DNA from: Branchiostoma lanceolatum | Lineage: Eukaryota; Chordata; Leptocardii; Amphioxiformes; Branchiostomatidae | Reading direction: 5' to 3' | Assembly: GCF_035083965.1 (NCBI RefSeq) | Contig: NC_089722.1 | Coordinates: 27,798,642 to 27,862,641, forward strand | DNA: 64,000 nt | Part shown: positions 9,734 to 22,500 of the stretch, piece after piece | How positions within the stretch are numbered: the first letter of the stretch is position 1 | How the letters are laid out: each line of letters opens with the position of its first letter | The notes under the pieces: model-generated | What the model was told of the DNA's origin: nothing | The model's database searches: none | The model's input: the letters and a program-made list of their open reading frames with translations, nothing else | Translations under genes and position numbers: made by a program

Positions 9734-12700
9734 ATACATGCATGTGACGCTACTCAAGTTCAGTGGTGAATGACCGGTTAGGAACTATTTGTGAACGACA
9801 ATTGTAAACGTAATCGGTTATTTCAGATAGTCTCCACCAGGCCTTCCTATGGGCGTATGGATCGTAGAACTCGGCAAAAAAGGGAATAATTGGCCAGTAG
9901 AGTCAGTCCACGATAAGGTGAAAAATTCGCCCGCGGTGCGCTTGGAAACGAAATTTAACCCTCTGGTGGCCAATTTCCCTGGCAAATATTCTCCATATAG
10001 CCCTATAGCTGGGTTAGTTAGTCTATATTTCAGCAACGATTGACCTTGATCGTTTTTCAGAGAGGCAGGGGGGGGGACGTGATTAGTCATGCAACTACTT
10101 CCTGCCTGTAACATAGAAATATACACTCATCCAAAGTCAAGTGTTTACGTGTCCAAGAGATTAAATACATATGAATAATTTACTGTGTCAGCAGTGCTCA
10201 GTCGTGCAACAGTTCAATATATAGCTAGATTTTTTCGAGAGGGACAGGCTTCTAAAATGGGCTGCTTCTTTCAAATTTGAAATTGCATCCGGATATTGAC
10301 ACAGAAGCTAAAGATTCTGCAATATTGCGCCATTGGGAAAAGCAGTTTCCACACTCCACTCCGGGAACATGAGTTTCTAGCTTTGGTTAGGGACGTCCTG
10401 TGTCTTTCTTTCTATTCGAGGAAAGCCACACCAGAAAAACGTTCAAGAACCAAACAAACATTCATTGATAAGAGCAGTGGTCGATTCCATCGAGAGTGGA
10501 TCAAAACTATCCGGTCTTACCTTGACTTATACAACCTATACTCACGTACACAACTGCTGTGTTACGCCTTAAGGCAAACAATAATCCTGTATGCAAACAA
10601 ACGGAATTCGACGTCAACCAGTATATCTATTAAAGTACTGCCGAATACTGAGAAATTCCGTGTGTTGATCTGTGGACTTACGACTCAATCGGCAAGTGGT
10701 AAATCAAAAGTAAATACGTGTCTAGATTAATGATCTTGCACACTTAATCCATCTGAAATAATCATGGGAAAGTTATGTACAACCGAATTTTTTCTCTACG
10801 GCTGTATTAGTAGTACCAAGCCGGATTAATACGCGGATTGTATCGATAGATATAAATTGTCCAATGGGCTATGACTATCCATTGTAACATATCCTGTAGT
10901 CTGTTCATCAGACGTGAGGTGTCGTTTTTATCGTTAGCATCAAGCCTATGGCATATTTACCGCTATGTTACTCTAGCCTCGGATGAAAGTTTGATGTTTG
11001 CTATTTCAGACCTTCCGGGCCGATAACAGTTACATATCGGTCGCCAGGCAAATTTGAAAAAAAGAAACAATCTTTTTGAAAATCTTAAAATGAGATTGTC
11101 CCACATGTATGTGATAGTGAAGATCTATAGAATCACTTGATTGCTAAACAACCCCGAGGAGTAACACACCAGTATATGTTAGCACGTACTTGCATCTAAT
11201 GTTACAGCTGTGGCATTATCATGATCAAGCGTACGCGCCGGCGAAAGGACGAAAGATCTTCGAGAGATCCCATTAGATGTGCGAATTTTGCAGTTCTTTT
11301 TTCCTGGACCAAATGTAAAAGTCTAATTTGACATTTTTCCTCACGTCGCTGATACATTGGAGATTGTTAACGTTGTCGAAATCACCACGTCAGTTAACAT
11401 ATTTGGTTTAAAGCACCAAACTGCAATTTGTAAAGAAGCCAACAGGAGGCGTGAGAGAGTAGGGACGATTTGTGGTGTGACGCGACATCAAGTAATGCCG
11501 GTTGTCTAAATCAAGATGAAACCATCTTGTTACCCCTAACAGACACAAAGGGAGGGATTCTGATACATTCCAGCAAACATTTTCTTTAGGTTGCTCAATA
11601 TTTGTGTCTATTTCGGCAAAGAGTCCATTCCTTAACCCGAGAGAACGGTTTTTAAGATCATTTAATAGAGTGGAGCTTGCCTCGCCAAGTTTCCTTGTCT
11701 ACCTGCCAGACATGAATTTCGTACAAGAGGTTTGAGTGAATCCAGCTTGGCAAACGTCTTATATCACGTGAAGTACTACATTTCCAGTAACAGTCTAAAC
11801 ATACCAGTCCCAATAATCGGAACTTTCAATATGTTTTGTTAAATAGAAGTCCTTAGGGGCAGAGTCCGAGACTCAAGAAAGCCCTGATAGTATCTAAATA
11901 GATTAAGCTAATCCGAGTTAATCTTGCACTCATGTCTTCTGTAAATCCCGAGGACTTAAGGCATTTCTAAAACTTCCTGTGTGTATTAATATCCAAGGAC
12001 GTAAAGAATAGAATGCGGTTGTTGGTCCTTGTCACTGTTTCAGATTTATGATGATACATTCCTGTCAAAGAACTTCTCAAAAGATTTATATTTGTAGACA
12101 GAACTGTTGAAAACCACAAACGTGGAAACACAGCCAAAATAGTCTACAGAGCTGTGCTATACGCTTTGATAATCGATCCGTCACGGAATTACGGCTTGCG
12201 TGCCAAAACTAACCCACCCCCTCCCCGATATCTCCCGATCGGTCCCCACTGAATTTAGTGTCGTCTGATTATCGGTTTGACCGCGGCGGCCACGCTGGGA
12301 GAACTCGGGGAAATGACGACCTGGTCCCCGGGTGTAAACAGACCGGTCCGGCGGGGCCAGGTAGGGGGAAGCCCGCGCAAACAATGGCCGGGGTGAACTC
12401 TCACGAGACGAGGACGTTACAGGGGGCATGAGGTCGGGAACTCTTCCTTTGATTGGATTTTGTGTAGTCGGTCACTCAGTGCTTGTGCTTACGTGTGGGT
12501 TCCGAAAGAAGAAGAGAAGAAGATCCAAGCAGCCTGGACCAAGAGGTATATACTTGAGACGTTCGCAAGAGACGCTGCTATATGTTCTTAGGTTTATTTG
12601 CTACCACCAGTTGATGAGTACACACTCACACAGGGGACAATAGAGACAGCACGGAGCCATCCATAACCGGCGCTGGGGATCTTTATTTGCGAGGCCCGCT

Positions 12701-13594
12701 CTGATCCATAAGAATGTGTGTCGTGTACAGTACGGATCATCGGAACCAGCAGGCGGCGGGCGGGTAGGAGACCGGGGGAGCCCGCTCAACAACGTCTCAG
12801 TTTGTCAACTTCGTGTCGTGACCTTTTACGGGAACTCAAGCTGGACACTGGTCATTTTCTCTCAAGTACGTCAGGGGGTGATCTTTTCTTTCTGGTTGGA
12901 TAATTGACTTCCCGGGTTTGTCTAGGAATGTTCCGGAGACCCACGGAATACATATGGTAAATGTACGACAGAATCCTGCGGACGAACCGTGCCATTTTAA
13001 CAGATGGCGATAAAGAAGTCGACTGCCACACGTTTAGGAAATGCATATGTTCTAGATCTGTTGTGTAGTTCCGACTACAAGAGAGAACACGCCAGCCATG
13101 CTTGATTAGCTGTAATAAGTGCGTGCGGAGGAAGGTTTTTATTTAATCCAACTCTTGTGTTGTTTGATCGGCAGCCGCGTTGTTCTAAAACATACGTCCT
13201 TCCGTCAGGCCAGGGCAGGCCAGGCTAGGTCATTACTGACTCGCTGTCTAAGCTTGTTAGCGGCTACAGGCAGCCGCACGAGGTCGTAGTTCACCTTCAC
13301 GTGAGTGTTTAGGATTAGGAACAGGCCGAAAACGGATGTTGAGTTTGTACTGCGCTCCGAGCCGGAGGGATAATTTGTCTACCCAACCAGGGGTAATGGC
13401 CCGTTTTGAGCGGCAAATTTAGCTGTCCAAACAAACATAACGTCTGGGACGCTATCTTCTGATCTCTTCAAATTTGCCCCCAAGCTTCCGCTGTCGACGA
13501 CAAGTGTCTTACTCGGGTCTACCTCGACTTAAGCTGTGTAGTTTTTTAATAAATAACGTGGACGTACGGGGTAAACGTGGTATGTAAGAACAAG
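9734..13594. other. Intergenic region between the two secreted-protein genes
   Basis: The two genes diverge from this region. It contains a moderately GC-rich stretch around 12180-12800 and no exon I can defend. An open frame at 10296-10730 lacks an ATG start, recognisable domain or splice context. The last few hundred bases before 13595 should hold the promoter and 5' UTR of the TNFR-like gene; an AATAAATAA at about 13547 could act as a weak TATA-like element. Confidence 0.4.
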
Positions 13595-16500
13595 ATGCGC
13601 ATCCTGGCTGTTGTTATGGCTGCTGTTAACGTTCTAGTAGCGGTCAGGAGCGGGAGGGCGTCGGACGATGTTACCGGCGAGTCGTCAGGGCAGGCCACCG
13701 GCGCGTGGACGTACTGGGGAGAGACGAGAGGGAACAGACTTTACAGTAGCGAGTCGGAACACAGCTGCGGGTACATGATCGTGGTGCCGCGGGAGGAGTC
13801 GCAGACATGCCCGAGCGTCGCGCCCGAGTGGCACGGTGTCTGGTCACGAGACGAGCCCGATAATACTAAGCCGTTAGTGGAAAGTAAAGGTCGGGAACAG
13901 CGTGAAGTACAAATGTTCGTCGCCGACGACGAAGCGTTAGAACACGGGGTTATAGAACACAGGCGAAGGCACTCCGGACGGCACGGCCGACATCACGACT
14001 ACAACGACCGTAGACGAGAACAGCCGAACATCGACGAAGACTTTTCCGACGTCGATGACAGTGACGTCGATGACAGTGACGTCGATGACAGTGACGATGA
14101 GGACAGTGACGATGAGGACAGTGAAGCTGATCAATTGCATCCTTCGGCTCACGAATACGAAGAAAACAAGCACGTGTTTTCTGGCAGTGGAGAAAGCGAG
14201 CGGATAGATTCGCGTCGGAATGAAGATGTCGTTGATAGTCTAAGGCAAGAACGCCAACTTCGTGTGAACCGGACTTTGCGTGTTCTCATCTTAGAAAACG
14301 AACTCCTCAAGGAGAGAATCCACGCAAAAGCTTTAGAGATGCAGTTACTAGACGGGAGACTACAGGCGGAGTTTCACCGGGACGAGAAGCATATCCCGAC
14401 GGGTGAACAAGGGGATGGCTCCCGAGCGGGAAGGTGGGAAAGATACGCTGGTCCACAGGAGGCCCGCGGTCGGACCAAGAAAGGTACGTGATGTCAGTCA
14501 TCTTATGTCTTCTCCAAGCAGATATTGAAAGGACAAACCCTGGGGTTTCTGACTTAAAAGATTTATCGCTAATTTCATTGTTGTAGATCTGAAAACAGGG
14601 CTGTCAGAAACGTTACGGCCTGCCCTTTAGAGCCTACAACTTACCCTTTCTATCTGTGAAGACGTTAAGCCGGTCGCGCTGTGTAGACTGCATTTGTTCT
14701 TTCGGATGGGGATGTAAAGCCGGTCGCCTCGTGCATGGTAGCCTGGAATCCAAACCTATTATAGCTCGGAGATGAGACTCGGGTGGAGACTCGGGAGCTA
14801 TGATAGGTTTGGATTCCAGGCTACGTGCATGGGGGATCGAGATTCAGGCCATTCATATACGATCCATTTTTTTCTATGCAATAATACTTTTTTTTTCAAT
14901 GCCATTGACGTATGTTGGAGGGCCACGCCCACTTTTAGGAAAAATGCGACGCCTCTTGCAAAAATACAAAATAAGATTTATGATTGACATGTATCATAGT
15001 AATTAGTAAGTGACAGTTGAACGTCCTGCGAGCCAAACACAATAAGCTCAAAATTGATAAACGCACATATATGTGCATGGTATAAAACGTGTAAAGAAAA
15101 CATCGCTGCCGTTGATATTTTGTCATACGCTAATATAAGAAAATGAAAATGAATTTTGCTGGCGCAGTTTAGAGATAATTTTAGTAAGCTCATAGCCGCA
15201 ACAAGAAGGCTATGAACCTGATTGGTTTGAATATGTGTCCATTCGGAGTGGTGGCCAGAGCAGGACTATAGTTATCGTCAGCTGCACTTCGTCCGAAGGA
15301 AGTTATTTTAAGTTCCAAGCATAAATATTTACAGCACTCTGCAACATGTCACCTGTAAACTGTTTAGTGTTCGGTACAGACGGATCAATTAACGCGCCGG
15401 GGGAATCGGGCGAAAGGAAGCCATCTTTCAACACCACACCAAACACTGATTAGGATTCTTGTGTTTTCTACAAATTAGACACGTTTTTCTGTTTACGTTT
15501 CGATAAGTTGGCATACATGTACATTCTGTGTATCAGTTTAGCAGTACACACCAAGTTATGATAAGGAATGAAATATGTAGGTCGCCGTTATATCTCCTTT
15601 TAGACCCTTTTAGGCTGAAGCGTCGACCGTAGAGCTTGACCAAAAAGCTCATTAGTAGTTCAAACGGAGTTTAGTGATGAAGAAGTGTACTTTGTAAGTT
15701 TTGTGTGCTCTGTTGTTTTTCAAGTGATACTTTAACATTTAGGGTTACATCTAATGTATACTATAAGGTCATAGGTCATACAAATCAATTTTGGTCCCCC
15801 AACGGTTGTTCAACGGTCTCCATACAATGGGAAAGTGGCCATCTTATGAAAATTGTCTGTCATCACGTACGAATACTTACTGGAGATGGGTTATGGGGTC
15901 GAACAGTTTCTGGTAACAATTTAAGAATTTCTACGCACCAGTAGCAAATGAAGTTGAGACTGCTTCCGTTGTGAAGATACTTTGACTGTTTTATATTACT
16001 CTGGCACGGAAGGTGTCAGTACGAAATGACATTGGAAAGGATCCCAGATTGTCGATTTTCTAAAGGCAGGTGGTGTACATATATATCCGTCGAGGAAGTT
16101 GGTAATGAGTTCTGAATTCGTCTTGAATCAAATTTGATGGAAAAAATATTATGTATATACGCCAAAAATAGTTACTCAAGCAACTGGATAAAATTTTGAA
16201 ACAGTCAGACGTTTCAGACAGCATCCGCTACCTCTCGTCAGTGACTAAAGAAAGATCTGGCAGAACTAGGTTTGACCTAGTTGCTATGCTGTCTGAAACG
16301 TCTGACTGTTTCAAAATTTTTATCTAGTTGCTTGAGTAACTATTTTTGGCGTATCTTATTACCTGGATCCATGGATGTCTAACATACATCAACGTATTAT
16401 GTATATACCTTACTGTAGAGCGACTAGGGCAAGCCCAGGCGGAATCTTCCTTTACAGACAGCAGATTACAAGCAGATGGGTGAAATTGTTGTAATAATCA

Positions 16501-19500
16501 CTAGCCAGCTGACATCTTGCGGCTTGTTTTTGTAAGAAAACGGAATGTTCTAAACTAAGGGCCTTGTCACGCGAAGAGTCTATTGAACTAGAATGGCCTG
16601 TATAGATTCGTCAGGTACATGTGTGATATGAATATGACGGAGGAAGGGCCACAGCAAGACTTTAGCTTTGTCTGTTTGTCTAAGACGCCACAGTTAAAAG
16701 TCATATCTTGAAAATATTTTTTCAACCTTCAAATAACGAAAATACTGTTATTGAAAATTTAAGAATATATATATACAGTCATCCGCATCCATAGTGACCA
16801 CTCAAGGGACTGGAAGATATGGACACAGTGGACAGGTGGTCATTTCAGACAGGGACAATGGGTAGATGAAAATCTAAGGAGCCACCAAAAATGACAATGG
16901 CCAGATGGTCTTAAAATCGGTGTCACCCTGTCAATGACCTTCGGCCGAGTATCAAAATCGTTTGGCGAGATGCTTGCCTGTTGTTTCACGCCGGTTCAAA
17001 GGGTTGCTGTTCTTTTTCAGTTTTAAGTACCCTTTAGTTGGGAATGTATGCGTTGTTGCGGTATCTTGTACCACTAGACAGGGACACGTTGCCGCTTTGT
17101 ACTTTGACTTTCGTCCTAAACCCGTGTCTATAATTTTCTCCAGACGTATGTTTTAACGTTCTGTGCGGATCACAAGCCTTTGATGTTGTCCTTAAGTCGG
17201 CAGTGACCCGGCATGTATGTGGTTAACATTCACTTACTAATAGGTCCCCTTTCCACCGTGGATAGAGACGGCAGAGCGACCACATTTGGATTAATTGTGT
17301 GATCTATCACATTGGATATGATGTAAAAGTATGTTTTGAAAGACAACAACACAAAACGCACAAACTACACATCTTGAAGAATTGAGTTCGTTTGAACAAG
17401 GAAGTTATCACTATATCCTCCTTGGTTTGAATTACTAATGCTATTTTGGTCGCTCAAATGTCGCCGCCCCAATATGATAGAAAGGTGGTATTACTGTTTT
17501 TTTTTCGAGCAACCTCATTGGAAAGATAGTAGACTGTACGAGCAAGTCTTATATTTCACAGAGAGCTTCGATAACTCTACCTTTGAAGTTTTAAAGGTTA
17601 ATGTTCCGCCTAGGCTTAAACCAATCATTATCAAGATTTGCGCTAATGACGTTATAATGAAAACCTTTCAACTTCCAAAAGTGATAGTATGCCTTGTCCT
17701 GGTGTTTGTAAAGACATATATTACCCACACAGCCGATTACTGTGTTTGTATAAGGATAACTGTAACCTATTGTTTGTACACACTCCCTTCTAATCCTGTC
17801 CTGTACAGTCAACCTTCATCATATCATCAACTCTTGTCTTTTTCGCGACGCTTCAGGGGCGAATGCATTTTTTATCGGTGCCACCAAATACCTGCGATGG
17901 TGAAATTAGTTGTATCGAAATAATCTAGAACTCATAGTGCAATTCTTTAGCGGAAACAGTAAAGCGACGTACTTTCCAGGCCGTTTGGAACCCTCTTTCC
18001 ATATATAACGATCACCCATTTCCAATGCCAATATATATGTCACAGTAGAGATGGCGATTCAGGACAATCGGCGATTGTCCTAGGACAGATCGCGATCGCC
18101 GTTTGTCCTAGGACAGACTGCGATCGCGATCTGTCCTTGGACAATCGCCGATTCTACTAGTAGAGATGGCGATCGCAATCTGTCCTAGGACAAACGGCGA
18201 TTCTACTTGAACAAATTCTGCGATCGCGATTTGTCCTAGGACAATCGCCGATTCTACTAGTAGAGATTGCGATCGCAATCTGTCCTAGGACAAATGGCGA
18301 TTCTACTTGAACAAATTCTGATTATATGGAAATGCTTTGGAAAATAGAATAAATCATTGCATTACATTTCAATCATGTTTAACATGCTACCTACATTTCA
18401 CAATTATTAACTATTTCAGGTGAATTAGTTCATATTTCATGATGGATAAATTTCATGTGAGTATGTTTTCTGATAAAGTAATTTCTGCTAAAGCCGAGTG
18501 ACAAAATTTTAATAACGTGTGAAAGATATCAGTTGGAAGACGGTGATCCAACAATGTTTCGAAGGAAAATTTTGAGGTGTCAACATAATACTGTGCTCAG
18601 TTTCACACCTATTGAATTCACAACCTTAGGAGAACAATAACAATTGTAAAGTGATAAAACAGGTGTCAAAATATCAATCTCAGTTTCAAGATACTACAGT
18701 TTCACACCTATATCATTTCACAGTCAGACATATACTGAATGATTTTACAACTTAGGCAGAACAATAAAAATTAGAGGGTGATCAAACATTTTTGCTGTAT
18801 ATTGCTGTTTCCTTTATCTTAGCATCAATTGAGTTTGTAAATACTAAATCAGAGTTTGTAAATATTAAATAAAATCATGGTTTATAAAAAAATATTGCTG
18901 TTTCCGTAATATCTTAGCATCATTAAGTTTGGATCGCCGTTTGTCCTAGGACAGATTGCGATCGCAATCTCTACTAGTAGAATCGGCGATTGTCCTAGGA
19001 CAGATCGCGATCGCAGTCTGTCCTAGGACAAACGGCGATCGCGATCTGTCCTAGGACAATCGCCGATTGTCCTGAATCGCCATCTCTACTGTGACATATA
19101 TATGTGCGTAACGCATTATATACATGCCTGTCCTCCTCTATATCGAACTTTCTCTCAATGGATAAAAGGACCAACTATATCTATATACATACGGTAATCT
19201 CCGCATTGTAGATATAGGACAGTGTAGAAGAAACTTAAAAGGTATTTAGTTTCATCCGATACTACACAGATCCTTTGTAGTGTAAATTCTTTAAAAATAC
19301 TTCAAAAGTCATTAAAAGTAAGAGTATTTGTCATGCGTTGTATCTATCTAAGACCATTGTTGAGCAGTAATGTTCTGAAGTATTATAAAGCGTCAGGCTT
19401 TAGTCTTAGGCGTCACACCTCTGTACGTAAAAGAACCCAGCGCACTTATCGAAGTGACTCGGTGCGTTTGGCTGAAATAGCCAGCTGTAGCGATGCCACA

Positions 19501-22500
19501 TTGTACTTCTACTAACTTTACAAAAACAAGACATCGTACTTCACCTCTTTTGAGGATGGCTGCGCGCTTTACCTTTGTATCATAATTGATGGTTTTGTAT
19601 CCCATTATGTACATGCACGATTCATCCCCGTCCAGCTTGTCAGATGCTGTTAGTGTTATCAGTAACAGAGTAGCTGTTGACATGCCGACACTGGGCGGGT
19701 GGAGCAGTGATAACAGGGGCCAGATGCACGACCCCTCCCCCTCTCAGTTAGAATCACTCCCTCTCCTGATTGTATGTGGCTCTCCCCCAAACGTGTGCGT
19801 TCTATCACCCCAAATATAGCATCTCAACAGAAGGGCAAAGTTCCTACACAAGGCGAAGCAAGCTCTCTTACTCCCTCTTCTCGGGTGACCCCTATTAGCC
19901 TTGAACATTCCCTCTCACAATCCCATCCACCCGAAAGCTTCCTGGCCCCGGCCCTATCAAAGAACCTGTTACAAATACTTCAGACGGGTACTTGATAGGA
20001 CAACGGTTATCTGGAACCCTGGGCACATACACCAAAGCGGCTTCGCGGCCCCTGGTCCAACTAAATATCCCCAAGGAAAGTTTACCTCAGTCTCCTTGGG
20101 GATGATTTCAGGCAGGGAAAATCAACGCAGGGTATGCGTTAGTTGGCCAGGCGGGGATAGAAACTTACAGTACCGAGGAAACCCAGCCTGTAGCCCTTGG
20201 AGAAACTGGTGACTGGGGTTGGAGCAATGGGCACTGGACAAATATGGATTGATGCAGGCTATATGGAACCCATACCTCAGAGATAGTACATTAGTTCACT
20301 TCTGGCAGACAAAACACCCAAAAAGAGACTTCTGTACGTCTTCAAATCTAAACCAGTTCTAGTATTCTTATCCACATCTTCCTCGGCAAATAGCAAGATA
20401 CAGGTTCCTAGCCACGGAAGGCTACAAGCAAAGAACCGATAGTCTAGACTCAGCCAGGAGTTTAAGAAATACTATATCTATTGTACAGACTCAAACAGAG
20501 TAGCCTGACTGGTCGACTATGAATGTAGTCTATGTCTGTTCATTGTCATGATAAGGACCCGTTATATTGAGGGTCAAGGGCAACGCTAGACTACGACACG
20601 AACCCTTCAAATAGGAAGGACACTCCAGAACCTTGACTGTTTAATCTAATTACTATCAAATTCCGCGGATCAATTATCCAGGGGCCAGAGGTTCGAACCC
20701 CAGCTCAGGCGTTGTGAGGGTTGCTTTCTTTGTTTCGGATTGGGACGTAAAGCCGGCGGCCCCGTATAGGGAAGATATTCAGATGGTAACCTTGGGCGTC
20801 AAACCTCTGCTCGTAAAAGAACCCAACACACTTATCGGGAAGAGTAGGGATGACCCGGTGTGCTGAAAACGCGAGCCATAGCGTACCCTCATTAATTACC
20901 TCAGATATCGAAAAATCATCACGCTTCGTCTAAAGCATTGCGAGAGAACTAGACTATCAACTCCCATGTGTTTCCAATCCTTTGATGACGCGCGGGACCT
21001 ATCAAGTCAGACAGGACGCACACGAGTGGTCCATTTCCCTACAACAAGGATCCCACACCCGCAAACATGGCGGCTAACCCGGAACAGACAACCACCTGCG
21101 GAGCGCTGACCCCAGACAGATGACTTCGTGGAATTGAAAAGTCAGGACAAAATATACGCTGGCAGAATATCACATTCCGGTAAAGAAACTTAACTAGATT
21201 TCTGAGGAGGTGACCCCCTCTCTACTCTCCAAGCAGAGGAGTGGTTCTGGCAGGTTTTTGACGTGTTTGTAGGCGTTTTTGTCGGACTTTCTACTTTGTC
21301 CTTTTTTTTCTCTATAAACCTGCCGGAACCCATCCCCTGCTTGGAGAGTATCCCCTCTCTTCATTTGAGAAGGTTGTTTTCTTGAACGGCTGTTGGCCAT
21401 CTAAGGAAATCGTTAGCCTGACGGCTATTGATTTGTATTACAACTAAACCTACTGGGCCCTACAGTTCACATAATACATAATACGTTGGCTGTTTTGTGA
21501 CGGAGATGTCGAAATTCTAGAGAAAATCTGATTATCTTATTCCTTGTTTTTGTTCTTCTCTTCTCAAAGGGTTCATTCTCACATATTGGCGAACACAAGA
21601 ACCCTCAGCGCGTATTGGTAGCCAGGTCAACCCCTTCAAGCTTTCTTAGAAATATCAAGGACGTCATAGCCACATGAAAGACAACTGTAAGGTCTTTATT
21701 AGCTATAGGTCGTCAGAATCTTTCGGCAAGGATGATTTCTTCCCTTTCCGTTTTTAGTATCTTTACCCCCATTGCTGCCTTGGGGACTGAATCAGCTGCA
21801 AGAAGATATCGGTTCGACCCGGTTGGGGCTTGATTTGGTGTTTTTTGTGGCCTTTTCTGCGTTTCTGCGTCTAAGCTTTGTAGAGGGAGGCCAGACGAAC
21901 AGAACTGTAACGTTAGAGACAGAAACACAGAGACACGGAGCTAGAAAATTGCAACAAAAGACACAAAACAAGCGCGACAGACATATCTTCCTTGCGAGTA
22001 GGGTCGTGTATTTCGGGGATTTCTCACGGCACTCGGCAGACTGCCTGATTATAGCATGTCAAGCGATAAAAAATGGTCCTTCGCGTTCCTCCATTTACAA
22101 AGGCGCCCTCTTGAAGATCGCCGACCTGTGATTAAGGTGTTTTTTTTTCAAATATTTCTTTCTTATCAATTGTGTTCATCTGACATGATACAACATGTGT
22201 CATTGTATGTAATAAAATCGACAATCAAGTACTTGTTTTTACGATGAAATATTGAAAGGAAAGACGTTAAAACGAGACAATTGTGCGTAGAATTACCTTT
22301 GGAATGAGACAGTTAAATGAAGAAGGCAAAAGACAGGAAAGAGTTCTAGAAAATGAAGAAACTAAACATTGGAGAGATCTAGGGACGACAAGGGGTGGAA
22401 AACAAAAAAGTTAAAGAAAGAGACAAGAAGGTCGGGAAAATGAGAGGAATGGGAATGAAAGAAAAGAAGAAAGACGTCCAAGATGGATACGTCTAAAGGT

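Noticed and set aside
10296-10730. 144-codon open frame as a gene
   Set aside because: It begins at a non-ATG codon, has no recognisable domain, signal or splice context, and lies in repeat-rich intergenic DNA.
12181-12429. Minus-strand open frame in a GC-rich patch
   Set aside because: Its Arg/Pro/Ser composition is what GC-rich promoter DNA gives by chance; no domain or splice support.
13577-13594. Earlier start of the TNFR-like gene
   Set aside because: The in-frame codon there is GTG; the ATG at 13595 begins the signal peptide directly.
17438-17923. 161-codon open frame in the 12-kb intron
   Set aside because: It has a low-complexity, Tyr/Cys/Ile-rich translation typical of AT-rich non-coding DNA and no family resemblance. 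A hidden exon cannot be fully excluded.
19586-20212. Overlapping open frames 19586-20212 as a pseudogene
   Set aside because: Three short frames in different phases, with no family recognised; probably decayed repeat DNA.
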